Shown here in pieces: positions 28,076-40,600 of a stretch of 64,000 nucleotides of DNA. Below the pieces are notes generated by a model. The model was not told the origin of the DNA. It did not search any database and saw only the letters and a program-made list of their open reading frames with translations. The translations under genes and the position numbers were made by a program. The stretch is from Diprion similis (Eukaryota; Arthropoda; Insecta; Hymenoptera; Diprionidae), in NCBI RefSeq assembly GCF_021155765.1, contig NC_060110.1:12523501-12587500 (forward strand), read 5' to 3'. Each line of letters begins with the position of its first letter. Position 1 is the stretch's first letter.

Positions 28076-28822
28076 ATCGAGTGAATTTGCGGGATAAAGT
28101 TAGAGCATCCGGGTGGAGGTAATTTGACTCATTCTCAAACCATATTTCAAGAAACTTTTGTTCGTTCGTGCTCACTAATTTAATTTGAACGCTGTAAAAT
28201 TATTCCATCTTGAGAAATTCAGAAGATAGTCGTTATCACAACACTGGCTACAAAATTCACATTTACAACGATATAAATTTTTCCCAATTAGTCATCAGCC
28301 TATATTTGTTTGTCTTGTGAATTAGAAATTATCGTTCATCAAACCAAAATGAAGAATTTCGTAGTTCGATCTGACGTTTTGTAATCAATGATTCATCAAT
28401 GTGGTATTTATATTTTTTTTTTTAGTTAAATGTTAGTATAATCTTTATGCAAATTGAATAGATGGTACAATATTTTTGGCTACTAATTTTGAGAAAAAAT
28501 TTCTAGCATCATACTAGCTCACTTCCGTACGTGAAGTTGGATCTAAAAAACAGTGTCTGATACTTTGCTCAAGACTTATCTATCAACATCTGAAGTAGTT
28601 TGGTGAACAAAATTGATTCACGATCAGTTTGAAAACAAACACACGTGCTTTGAAATGTCTACGCAGTTCCCAAGACTTTCTTTCGTGTGATAATTTCTCC
28701 TTCTAACCTTTTCAAACACGTCTCGCACAAATTCACGTACACTTACACGTGTTGTACTTAATCATTGGATTTACGCATACAAAATTACCAACATTTTTTT
28801 AAATTTTAAACGCTAATTAAAA

Positions 28823-29082
28823 TTATGTCGGCAATCTTGCCCCAAGAATTGTGATGATTGTTGCCATTCCAAGAATGGCTAGATGGCGACTCATCGTTGA
28901 CGATGCCGTCGCCGAATCAAAATCTGTTGGCTCCTCGTCCCCGTCTGCGTTCTCGATACCGTTTCCACTTGAGCTGCCCTTCGTCGCGGCGGCCTTTTTC
29001 TCCTGATTAAATTCACTTATCCAGGATTTTTTTGACTCTCTTCTCGCGTTCGGTCTGTGCGTTGTTGACGGCGCGGCAATCC
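28823..29082 (-). CDS. DIP gene last coding exon: linker and GPI signal
   Basis: Acceptor TTTCAG at 29083..29088 (read on -), stop TAA at 28823..28825. It encodes residues 295-379: a basic, polar linker (THRPNARRESKKSW), then a Gly/Ser/acidic stretch (GSSSGNGIENADGDEEPTD), then SSTMS followed by a hydrophobic end (LAILGMATIITILGARLP). That pattern of small residues followed by a short hydrophobic tail with no cytoplasmic domain fits GPI anchoring, which is common in DIP and lachesin proteins. The phase (split Arg codon) matches the previous exon exactly. Confidence 0.85.
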
Positions 29083-31604
29083 CTGAAATCGACGGTGTCA
29101 ATTATTGTCATAGGGAATAAAATGCACGTACGTATGCACAGTTGAGGATGAAACCAAAATGAAAAATTTATGTAACAATCTGATAAGGGTGATTAACAAT
29201 AAACAAATACAATGTGCAATTAGCACGTAGAGTTATTCAGGTCGTGAGGTGTGCCACTCAATTAAAATTTTCGTTCACTCGTTGTGTTAAATTGAAAAAT
29301 TTCAATATCTTCAATTTGTTCAGCCACCTCTTCTCTTTTTTTATCCAATTTAATAACAACCGAATCATGGACAGAAGCTTAATTTGAGGGGTGAAATTTT
29401 CCAAATTAATCGCAATTATGGCACTCGGTCTGAATGAGGTTCCAAAAGCACATGAGTAATTGGGGTGTACAATTACGAGGATTCGATGAAAACAAATGCA
29501 AACAGACTAAATCACCTTACTTGACGAGAGCACAAATCATTATTTTAATTTTTCCAAACTGGTGTCAAATAAGAGGAATAAAACTTGATAGCTTTCTGAA
29601 AAGTTTCCACCTCAATTGATCAACCAAATGCATGAAAAAATAAAAATAAAAAAAAAATAAGTTCCGCTGATTATAAATACCAATTCGTTATGACACGGAA
29701 CACCCTCATTGGCAGGTCGAAATTACTTGAACTGCCACGCCATTTATTCGCATCGACTCGAATTCATACCGCTAATTAATACTCACCTTGGCAGGCTAAA
29801 TATTGAATACAAATACATGGTCGTTACGTGACGCCGTGAGTACATAAACAACTCCCAGGCAATTATGTGAGAAATTTTCGAAAGTCTCCTCGAGACCGTT
29901 TTTGCATTGTAAAATTGTAATTTCATACTTCTAATTAAGCGGGGGCAATCAATTAAGTCTGGAGGCGCGCAGGCGAGCATAATAGACGGTCTGAATAGAG
30001 CCAGCTTTACACGGCATGCCACTTAAATTGAATGAAAGACGTTGAAATAACACAGACGTGTGGAGGAAACCTCAAACTACTTGCTTCCTACCCCAATCTC
30101 CAGTACTTTGGCTTCTGGTTAGGAGCTTTGGACTCGGTTACGTCAATACACTCGGGTGGCAACCGCCTGACTACGATACTCCCATGTACCTACAATACCT
30201 ACGTACATTCAACCCCTGCAGTGCTTCCCGAATGCAAACGCACGCCGAACGGTCATTAGCTAACGAACTGGCTGATTTCGATGATGTCTATTTACCCCTC
30301 CATTTTCTTACTAAACACCCGCGTCGTTAGTTCGGAGCTTCAGCCGTTACGGGATTCTCGCGTGCGGCAAATCACCGTTTCGCACTCTATTTGAGGAATA
30401 ATCGAAATGGACACTCGAAGTCGAGGGGCAGCGTTCTCCTTGCCCAATATTCGCATGCTGATGGATAAAGCAAGTAAAAAACTAACATCCACTTTCAAAC
30501 GCACCTACGGTTGAATCTTGAATTCCAATTCTATCATTCCTATGTATTAATTTATTATACCTACGTATAACAATTGCAACGGGCTTAATTAGCAATGCAA
30601 AGTTGGTCCATCAATAATCGTATAATTCGTCAACATCATCGGGACGTCATTATATGCGTGCCTTAGGCCGAAGCGAGTAACCAACCGATGTTAAATTTTA
30701 AACAATGCAAGAATAAAAAAATATGGACGAAATTAGTTCTTACGGTATACTTACTGTTTAATTTAATTGTACCCTCTGTTTCACCAAGAGCGTTTTTAGC
30801 GACGCACTTAAACGTTCCAAGATCCTGTGACTGCACAGCTCGAATCGTTAACTGCATCATGCTCTCGTAGCCCGTGGAGCTTGAGGCAATTTTGAACTTG
30901 TCATCTGTAATAAAAAAAGAAGTTCATATTCAAGTTACAACGTCGTTTCAATGACTTTAATCTTGCAATACTGGATCCGAAGTAGGTATACCTATAGATG
31001 GAAGTAAGTTGACGACTATATATTATGCCTAACATTATTGACAGGGTTATCATTTCGCGTTGAGTTGGCTAACTGAACGCTAACGGTCGTTAAATGAGCC
31101 ATTTGTTTGAGTAGCACAGTTTTGCAAGTAGAAAACTTTTATTGCGGCTGCACGCCATCCAAAGAAACTTTGCACGCGTGTTTACAGGAACTGAGAAAGC
31201 ACTCGTGAGCGTGTCGGCTACCGTTGGATACAAGCATACAAAGATTATTTATCCCCGAAAAAAAAACACGATATTTTATTGTATTGCATGTAGCCTTGAA
31301 TAACGCCACGTAAATAAATGACGTATCCAAAAAATAAAATCATAAAAATCTAGCGTAGTAGAATAAATAAAAATTGCAAAGTTTGACGATAACGAACATT
31401 CCCATTTCAAAAATGCAATCTGGTAGACCGTTGAAGTTCACTAGATTTAAGCTTGTCTGCAACTGAAGAGCACGTACATATCGCGAGGGTGGTTTATATA
31501 TACGTTTAGTTCAAGATTTATTCCTGTAGAGATACACGCATTCCATAGGACCGGCGGCGCAGTGCTGTATATATAACTATATAACTATATAGTTATATGT
31601 ATAT

Positions 31605-31642
<38 letters not shown>

Positions 31643-34600
31643 GCCCCTTTGCGGGCTTATCAGACTGACTCGTACAACTCGCAAGACTGTAAATATTTCG
31701 TAGCTGCACGCAAATATTTTGACAGTGCCGTTATTCGTTATAAATTAGCCTCGGCTAAAATTTAACAGCGAAGTTAAATCTGAATGGCATGCGTTAGCAG
31801 CTTTTAATTGTCAAAGTTTCGAAATAATTTTTCCCGTTCCTATTTTCATTTCTTATATTTTTACGCAACTTTCCTCGTTTGAAAATAATATGACATAAAT
31901 AAATGCGAATTGTACTTGCTAATAGTTGAGAAACTAGTTTTTAAACTACCCGTCCTTGAGGGAAAACCCAGAATCGGGAAACATATATATACCTGCGTAT
32001 AATGTTGCGCTTATTTTTAGCGGAAGAGGGCTCTCAACTTAATACGTGCTTCACTCAGACGCGCAGAACTCGTTACGATTAACCGTTTATACAAGTATTG
32101 TACGCTCGGTGAATTCAATTAACGGTCCATAAAATGAGTTACAGATATAGCTATATATGCTGCGCCCATTAATGCGCAACGTTCAAGCAGCATGTTACTT
32201 CTTGCGGTGTATATCTATATACGTATGAATGTTTTTCAAAAAATTTCTGGTGCACTTCGGCTAGCTCACGATTCGTGAATTTTAGTTACTCCAATCGAGA
32301 TTTAGTTACACCACCCGTTAAACATCGTTTTTAATATAAATAATTTACGTTAAAAAAGCGCGCGTAAAAACGTGGGAAAAAAAGTTAACCACCTTTGTGA
32401 CTCTTGCAATTTACTACAATTATTTTCAACACAAATTTCGCTGAATAATCGGAATCCCTGGTGAAGGAAGAGACAGATTTTTATGTCTTGTGGAAATTTC
32501 TCGTCGAGGATGACGGGACGATGGAAGTATATAGACGAGTTTCAATTAACGCGACTAATCGCCGGTGGATTGCGTTAAATAATTAGTGTCGCGCGGATGG
32601 ACTTGACTTAAATTTAATCGCGTCATGGACACCGCATAATGGGGTGTAAGAGATTCGATCAGGAATTTCGCAACAAACTGCAGTTTCGATCTTTTTTCTT
32701 TGTATCATTCAATGCTGCGACGCTGCTGATTACACGAGCGATAGTATTTCGCGTGACAAGTGATTAGAATATATTGGAACGCTTGAGAGCGTAGACTTTT
32801 ATCGCATCCGAACCTCCCAAAATGGAAGGTGATCCATTAGTTGAAAAATGTGTTTTTCATTTTTGTTTTCAATCCGATTAATTGAAACATTAGAAATTAC
32901 TTCGAAACTTCCCTCGGTGTTCGGCGTTTTTTTAAAGAGGTACAAAAAAGAAATAACCTGCAAAAAAGTATGATCAGAATTGCATTTCCGGACAAGTTAT
33001 TTTCATGTCACCTAAATCTTTTGATCCACGCGCGTCAACTACTAACCGTTGCTGATGATCTCATTTGTGGGCCTGGTCCAGTAGGTAATGGGCCTCGGAA
33101 ATGCCTCACTGTGACAGGAAAGCGTCACTGTTTGGCCCTCGTAAACACCCTCCAATTGATTTCCAACCCAAACCTTCGGTGGGACTGTGAAAGAAAAAAA
33201 AACACCAGGATCGATCAGACGAACAAAAATATGTCGCCATTTGGTATTACGCAAGAAAGTTTTAAATTCTAATCCGGAAGATCCAACTCGGTATTGATTT
33301 AATCAACAAACTTGGTCACCGTTCGCCGTATTAAAATTCTTTGGCTTGTGGGTGCAGATAATCTCCGCGTAAAAGGAGTTTGAATTTCGGAGTTTCGGGC
33401 ACGATTAATTTCATGAATAAATAAATTCTACAGAACAAACATAGGATTACGAGCAGGTACCTTATATATATATTACCGTCTAGCAGTATACGCGCGGTAG
33501 TTACAAGTTATTCATCCGTGGATTGATGTCTGCGCGAAAATAAACTCGACCAAGGGTGCCCTGCAAATTTTCGACTAAACGATCTTGCGGGCATAAACGT
33601 GAGCGTTAAAAATGCGCTCAACCACGCAAAAATTCACGGCAGCTAGAATTCGGACGTGTTCCTCGTTCCATGTGTTTCCTATAAACAAGACAAGTGTGTA
33701 GCATACGCGCGCATTTTCCCAACTTCCGGAACACCGGCGTTGCTTCGGCATAACGCTGCACCATTATACGAGCGGCGCTACGTCCAGGTTCGCCAAAGTA
33801 TCGCATAATTCTGGTTACCACATGTAATCCACCACCCCACGCAACTGACAAGACAATTTTGCCTCCATGTACGTACAGTGCACGATGAGGACTATCCGTT
33901 TGCTGACGGTCGGTGGAACTCCGTTCGACGCGATGCAGAGGTACGGACCCATGTGACGCCGGCTGACGCGCACTATCTCCAATTCCGGACCTTCGGTGCT
34001 CGTAGCTGGATAAAGAATCAGAATTATGGGTTAATACTCTCGCAGTCCGCCGAGCATTAATACGGTTGGCGGAAAATTGGATGGGTCGAATATTGTCGGA
34101 AGGATGATGCGATGGTCGGAAATAGCGTTGAACTCTCACGATTTAGAGTCGAATAATGAGTACCGGAGCTGCAGGCCAAGATGGATTGGACAGAATATTA
34201 AAAATTATCGTCTCATCTTGCCATATTCGAAACCGATTGAAATGGTGTGAACGGGTTTAAAAAAATATCAGTCACGTTGGATGATCGTTATTATTTCAGA
34301 GTGAAGCATTGTTAAGAATTCATTCCCGAGCTTTTTATGGTTCACATCAAAAGTCGGGTGAAAACTTTTTTACAACATAAATTGATGAGGCACTCGTCGT
34401 GCGTAAAACGAGTGTCTGAAAAGCGGACTATAAAACATAAACAGGTTCGATTTAACGAGTCTCGCAACGGTGTGTCTGCCAATAGTATTTTACCCATATT
34501 TGAGATGTAACCTGCCATTTTCACTGGTAAATTTTGCCAGGATTTTGACGTATTTTCCCTCCGGCTTGCCTCTGGGTGTAACGAGTTCGAAACAGTACCG

Positions 34601-37600
34601 TGTTTCATATATTTCTTTGAAGGATTTCAATTATAAATTCACCACGTTTCGCTCGATTCTATTTTGGCATAAATATCAACCACAGGCGAGTGGGATGGAG
34701 TAAAATAATGTAGAAATTATTTATCCGTCCCGGCGATTCCATTATCCGTTTTTCATTCCAAGTATGTTGCCAAATCATAATGAACGTGATCAGTCACCGG
34801 ATCAATGATTTGAGTACGTAAAACAGCAGTATCGTAATAACGATATTTGCACAAAGTAATGGTATTTTCCACTGTACTGTATTCCATAGTGAAACACTTT
34901 TTCGTGTGATAAATATTGCCTCGCAATTCGGACATATTACATGCAATATTCACATTCGATCCTGCCCCGTGAATAATACCTCTTTGCACTGGTATTATAA
35001 CGACAACTGATTCAGCTCATTTATACGGAACTATGGTGCAGCCGTTATTTGTCACGGGCAACGGATATTGAATACCGTTGAAAGGCGACAGGCATCGCTT
35101 GCAGACACCGATTCCAGCGTCGAGAGCAGTCGCACGGGAGTAGCTTTCGAGCAACTTCTGACATAAATGTTAATTCATTTGCTCGCACTCGTGAGTACAC
35201 TGTTAAAAATTTCTATATATGGAACTTCCTGCACTGTATTGGAAGTTTGATTCGAATACGGAACAATGAATTCACTATACATTTACTGTTTATTCAATTT
35301 ACAAACACAATAAATTTACTACACAATTTAGTAAATTCAAAGTACTTCTTTGGGTTTTTCTTACAAATTTTAGTAAAATCAAAAATTATCATTTAAATAT
35401 ATCTAAGACAAATACATAATAATTTACGTCTCTGCAGCGAATTTGTAAATTTTCAGGTGGATTTTGTAAATTGACATTTTTTTTTACAGTCAATGTGAAG
35501 TAAGTTCACAATCAGTTTTAATCATTTTTACCAGCGTATGCCTTGCGAGTAACGAGACACGTGAGTCACTAATTAATTGCTGCCTATCACATGTGATCCG
35601 TGGCGTCGCAAAATCCCGCCCGGATGGACACATCCTACGCATTTCCACTTGTAGGTAACACGTTTCCCACTCTATTGTACTGGTCCGTATAATTTGATAT
35701 TTACACCGTTGAAACGTACTCGCCTCGAGCTTTCTCGCCGTGATGCAATGCACTGAATATCCATCAATCCTGCAATATGATTTCGTCGAAATAGAGAGTG
35801 ACGATCCTTGATCGTAACTAAAGGTTAAACTGTACCTTGAAAAATCATTCTCTGGGTGGAATTTCATAGCTCATTTCGTAACGTAGGACCAAGTGAAAAT
35901 ATAAAATAATATGAATAGTAATGATCGTTTTTTATTTGCTTAAAATTCTTAATTATACATAGCTACATCGCAATGGTTTCAGACAGTTTGTTACGGTCTT
36001 CAAGTCTAAATTTTTTGACACCTAATTTTCTGTATCTATAAATTATAATGTAACAAGTCAAGATTCTAGAAAATAAAATAGAAAAAGATCTTCTAAACTA
36101 TTACACCTTTGATACCGAGAGTTGAATTTGACCAACATAGAATAAATGTGGAAGTAAAGCTTTGAAGGTATAAAAAAAATACTACAGCTGAGTTTATGAG
36201 CAGACATCACTCGCCTCGGAAAATACTAATTATGGAAGGAAAAGAAAAGCGGATAAAATGGTGGCTGGAAATGCGACAAAAAGACGGATGCATGTGAGAC
36301 GGTGCAATATAGGAGGATTTTTCAATCGTCGCTGGCACCTTCGCTGAGTCAAAGCTCTTTGTATCCACCAGCGTCGTGATTATACCAACATCGTAATTTC
36401 GACCGAAACCCCGATGACAGTTTCCGTATTGTGAGGAAAAAGTATAAAGAGATCCCTGAGGTTGTGCTGGTCTTAAGCGTCGTTACCGGAGGTCAGGGCA
36501 CCTGTCAGGGTGCGACGAGGGAACAGAACGGGTATGAAATATTTCTTCTCACTCTGCGGGCTGCATAATTTATCGAGAAGTTTCAAGGAATTGCTTTCGC
36601 GAATTTCTTCCTTGCCTTATCCATACTCCAACTTCAAAAAACTCCCACGTTTCTCGCATTTCACGATTCTCTGGTCGTACTGCAGATTCGACTTACGAAA
36701 AAAAGTAAAAGAATGTTGACGCAAAGTGTCGCAGAATTCTCTCGTCTGATATTCCATTACTTTTATGCTTGAGAAGGGCGATGCGAATTAACTTCAACTG
36801 ATGACATGATTTACAGAATCGAACCGATGGAAAATGAACGGTTGACGAATGAGGAAAATACCATTTCGAACGATGACGCAAAATCAGAAGTACAATCCGT
36901 ACCTCAAACTGCCGAGGAATTCAGTCCCCGGCTAGCGCTTCAAGAGAAGCGTTTCAGTCTTATGAAATCCGTTGGACCAATGACACGATGTGTAAACTCA
37001 AATAGTCAAACGTAAATTGTTTTCAGTGTTCCAAAGTTAGTTTCGTCAAGTTGATTTATTTTCTTGGTCGTGGCAGTCGCTGATACTGCACTGTTGTGAA
37101 TTTTCTTCAATTAAAAAAAACGCTGATGGAAGCAATGTGTAAACGCTTTGAGTTCTTGGTGACTGAAGACGATAAGCCTCCAGCCTCGTTGATTCTCCTC
37201 TGCACGGATCCTGGTGCAATACGGGTAAAAGGTTTGCACACAAGTTTTTGTTACCTACTGGTCCACAGGTGTAAATAGTGTTAGTGTTATCAGTTATTGC
37301 AACGCCATGCCATGTGCAAAACTGTCTTCGCTGCGGGACATCAGTATAAAAAATTCTTGCAACGACCGATAAACACGAAAGTCACACTGTTAATAAAGTT
37401 CTTCCAGACTACGAATTTCTGTAACAGTTCATATGGTTTCGGATGCATTGTGTACCTTCGTGACTCGTAGATCATGGCTAGATTAGAGAAAAAACTTTCA
37501 CCTTGTATGAACATGATTTTTTTGACAAACTCACTATTGAACTTGGGTTTTTTTAATTCTCTTTTGCATGCGTGTCTAAAAATGACTCTGTATCCCTTGA

Positions 37601-40600
37601 GGCATTCGCCTTCCTCAGCGCGTTTCAATTCTATGATAAGTTTCGTTGCGTGTCTAATACTCATCCGTACAATTCAGTGTGTGCATTTTTCTTTTCTTCT
37701 TTTTCCCCATTTTCTTACCCTCACCCATTTTCAGAACCAGACATCCAATCTGAGATACGATTCGATGTATATTTTCAGTACCTATATCGACTTTCGGTTT
37801 TCCTGCACGCATATGTGTCGAATATTTCCGACTCATAGTATTAGCTGAAACTCCCACTTGTTTAATTAATTTTAGAGATTTAAAACCAGTTATGACTATT
37901 GAAATCGAGAATTGACCTGCAGTTCTTGACCTATCCTATAATTTAATCAAATTTCTCGCTATATCCCTCACAGTATAGTTTCAATCGACTATGAAATGCG
38001 TAAGAGCGTCGTAAATGAAAGTAAAAAAAAAGTTGTCAGGGTCTTAGCAAAAACGAATGATACACAGAATCAATGCTCGATCCGATCGAGTCTTCCGCCC
38101 CGTATTCTACAAGTACAATTGACGGAGATCTTTTCAAAGAGATAATAATCCAACTGGCGGTCATACCTTCCTGCGTGCTGAACTCAATTATAGGATTGCC
38201 GTCCTCTCGGCGCCACGTCACCGAGGGTGTTGGAGTCCCGGTAGCGGCGCACCGAAGCGTCACGTTGCTGCCTTCGCGGACGACCATATCCGTGCTCGTT
38301 GGGTAGTCCAGGATGTCCGGGGGCACTGCAACAATTTTGGCGTCACTCTGGTAATTTGTGAGCCATTCGACAAGCCCCAGCCTGCACCCGTCGGGCACCG
38401 AGTGACGTGCTAATTCCCCCATTATAATCCACCATATCACCCCTTGTAATCCATAAATTGTACTGCTATATACACCAAGCCTTGTACGACAGGACAATCA
38501 TTATTGCCTTTCGCGTAAGGATTCCACAATGTCGAGGAACCTACCGCGCGAGCAATGTATGTATAAATTGATCGCCATGAACCAAACTCCTTCTATTATT
38601 CCTTATAACTTGGTGACTGCACGAGGTTGTGGGAATTTTTATCTGATAAGCCATGAAGTTTTCTGATTTATCTTTGATTTCATTTCTTTGTAATATATGT
38701 GTGGAAGAGTTTCTTCAATACATGGACAGAATGCTTCGTAGTCGTGATTGCCATACGTGTCCTTAACTAATTTCATCTTCTACCATAAGTGCAAAACGCA
38801 TTGTAGTTCTGGGTACAAAATCAAAATAATTCTAGCAGCTTTGACCAACTATTCACCTGTCAACGGAAATGCAGTCACACTAAATAGTTACGTGTACCAA
38901 ATTTTCTTGTAATTTCAACAATATTTATACCTTTATTGTAAAATGACATCCATCTTACCAGAACTTTCGAGTAACTATGGCAGAAATGTATCTCAATGTA
39001 GGAGAACGATTGAATCGAAAAGGTACCTAGTTATGTTAAAAATATTACTACTCAGTTGCAAAATATAAGTGAGAATCGAATCCGTCTCAAGAGAATACTG
39101 ATCGGCTGAATTGTCGTCGAACGGCTTCTGCTGCACGCTCCCTCAGGGACTGTTAATTTAGTAAAAGCGAGCGATCTCCCGTCACCGGGTGCGTTTTTTC
39201 TCACGTGACTACCGTAACAATTGACGCACGCCATCGATAGCATATATATCTAATCATTCTGTCACGCACTATTGGTGATTAACTACGTCCTGATACCACG
39301 TAGGGCAAGTAAAATCTACCCTTTGGCACCAATGCCAAGCTTATCGGCCGTGCAGACGACTAGATAACAGTTTCCACTCTCTATATAGATATTAGTTTTT
39401 AACAGTATTTATTCTGGTTTTTTTTTTTTTTTTTTTATTTCAATGAAAAAGTTGTTGCGGAGTTGTTGCGATGATTGAGATCACGACGAGTGGCTATCGA
39501 TAACCGTATTCACACCGAGCCATGATGTTATTACGGCCTATTTTGAGTTCGTAACCCGTCGACACGAACGAAGGATGAGAGGAAATGAGAGGAATTTGTA
39601 TTAAAAGGTTAAATGTTTGAGATTATAATTGATTTATTTTCAAAAATATGGAGAGTAAAATAAGAAAATGTGGCGAAGGAAAAAGGGAAGAGATGTGAAC
39701 TTGGATGTTGACTGAATGGAAGATGCCTTGAAAGTAAGTACATGGACAGTAGAATGCAAGAGGCTGACTAGTTGCAGTTTACTCGCAGAGAGAGTATTCT
39801 GCTAATGCAGTCAAGAAACCGGGGCAGAGAGGTGATGATAAGAAGAGGATGAAGTGTATAAGGATGCTGTAAGAGTGTGGGAAAAAAATCCAAGGTCTGG
39901 AGTAAGGAACAAAGTCAAAAATCAAATTCGGCTTCTACAATCTAATTTTCAGTACTACAATTTCTTGCGTCGGAAATATATTGAAATACCGCGTCTCGCG
40001 TATGTTGAGTCTACTTGTGGACTATGAATATTTGGTCTCACTCTCCTTGATATATAACCAAATTGCTGTGTGAAAATATTTGCATTCTAATTTGTATAAT
40101 TACCGTAATGCCATTTCATTTCAACGTCTCCGTGGTTTTCGAGCTTGTTTGCATAACTGACACGTGTAGCAAAACCGTTTCCGTTTCCGATTGTAAACGA
40201 GCTTTTTACACGTAAACGTCGTCGTTTGAGCCACAGCTTTACGCGAATTATCATTATTACCGTATTCGTTGAACGGCGAAGATATGACGGAAAGTGTGGA
40301 CTGGAAAATAAATTCGGTTTTTTGTCAAGCACCGGTGAAGCGGGACTGCAATGTTCCACCCCATATCCACGTATTTGTCGGGGTGGATAATTGCAAGAAC
40401 AAAAAGAAAAAAAAAAAAGAAAAAAAAAAGGAACACAGGATGGTAAAAACGTTTATGAAACAAGTAACGAGCGACGAGAAAAGGTTGGATTTATGAACGT
40501 TGCACAGCTGAAAATTACAGGCAGCCCTGCAACCAGCCGCAGAAGCTCCACGAGTCGAATATTCGTTCCTATCGCACGTAGCAGCACCGCTTAATTAATC

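Noticed and set aside
33618..34139. 173-codon open frame on -
   Set aside because: It overlaps the true Ig2 exon (33877..34005) on the same strand in a different frame. The real exon is fixed by splice sites, phase and the IASNGVPP motif.
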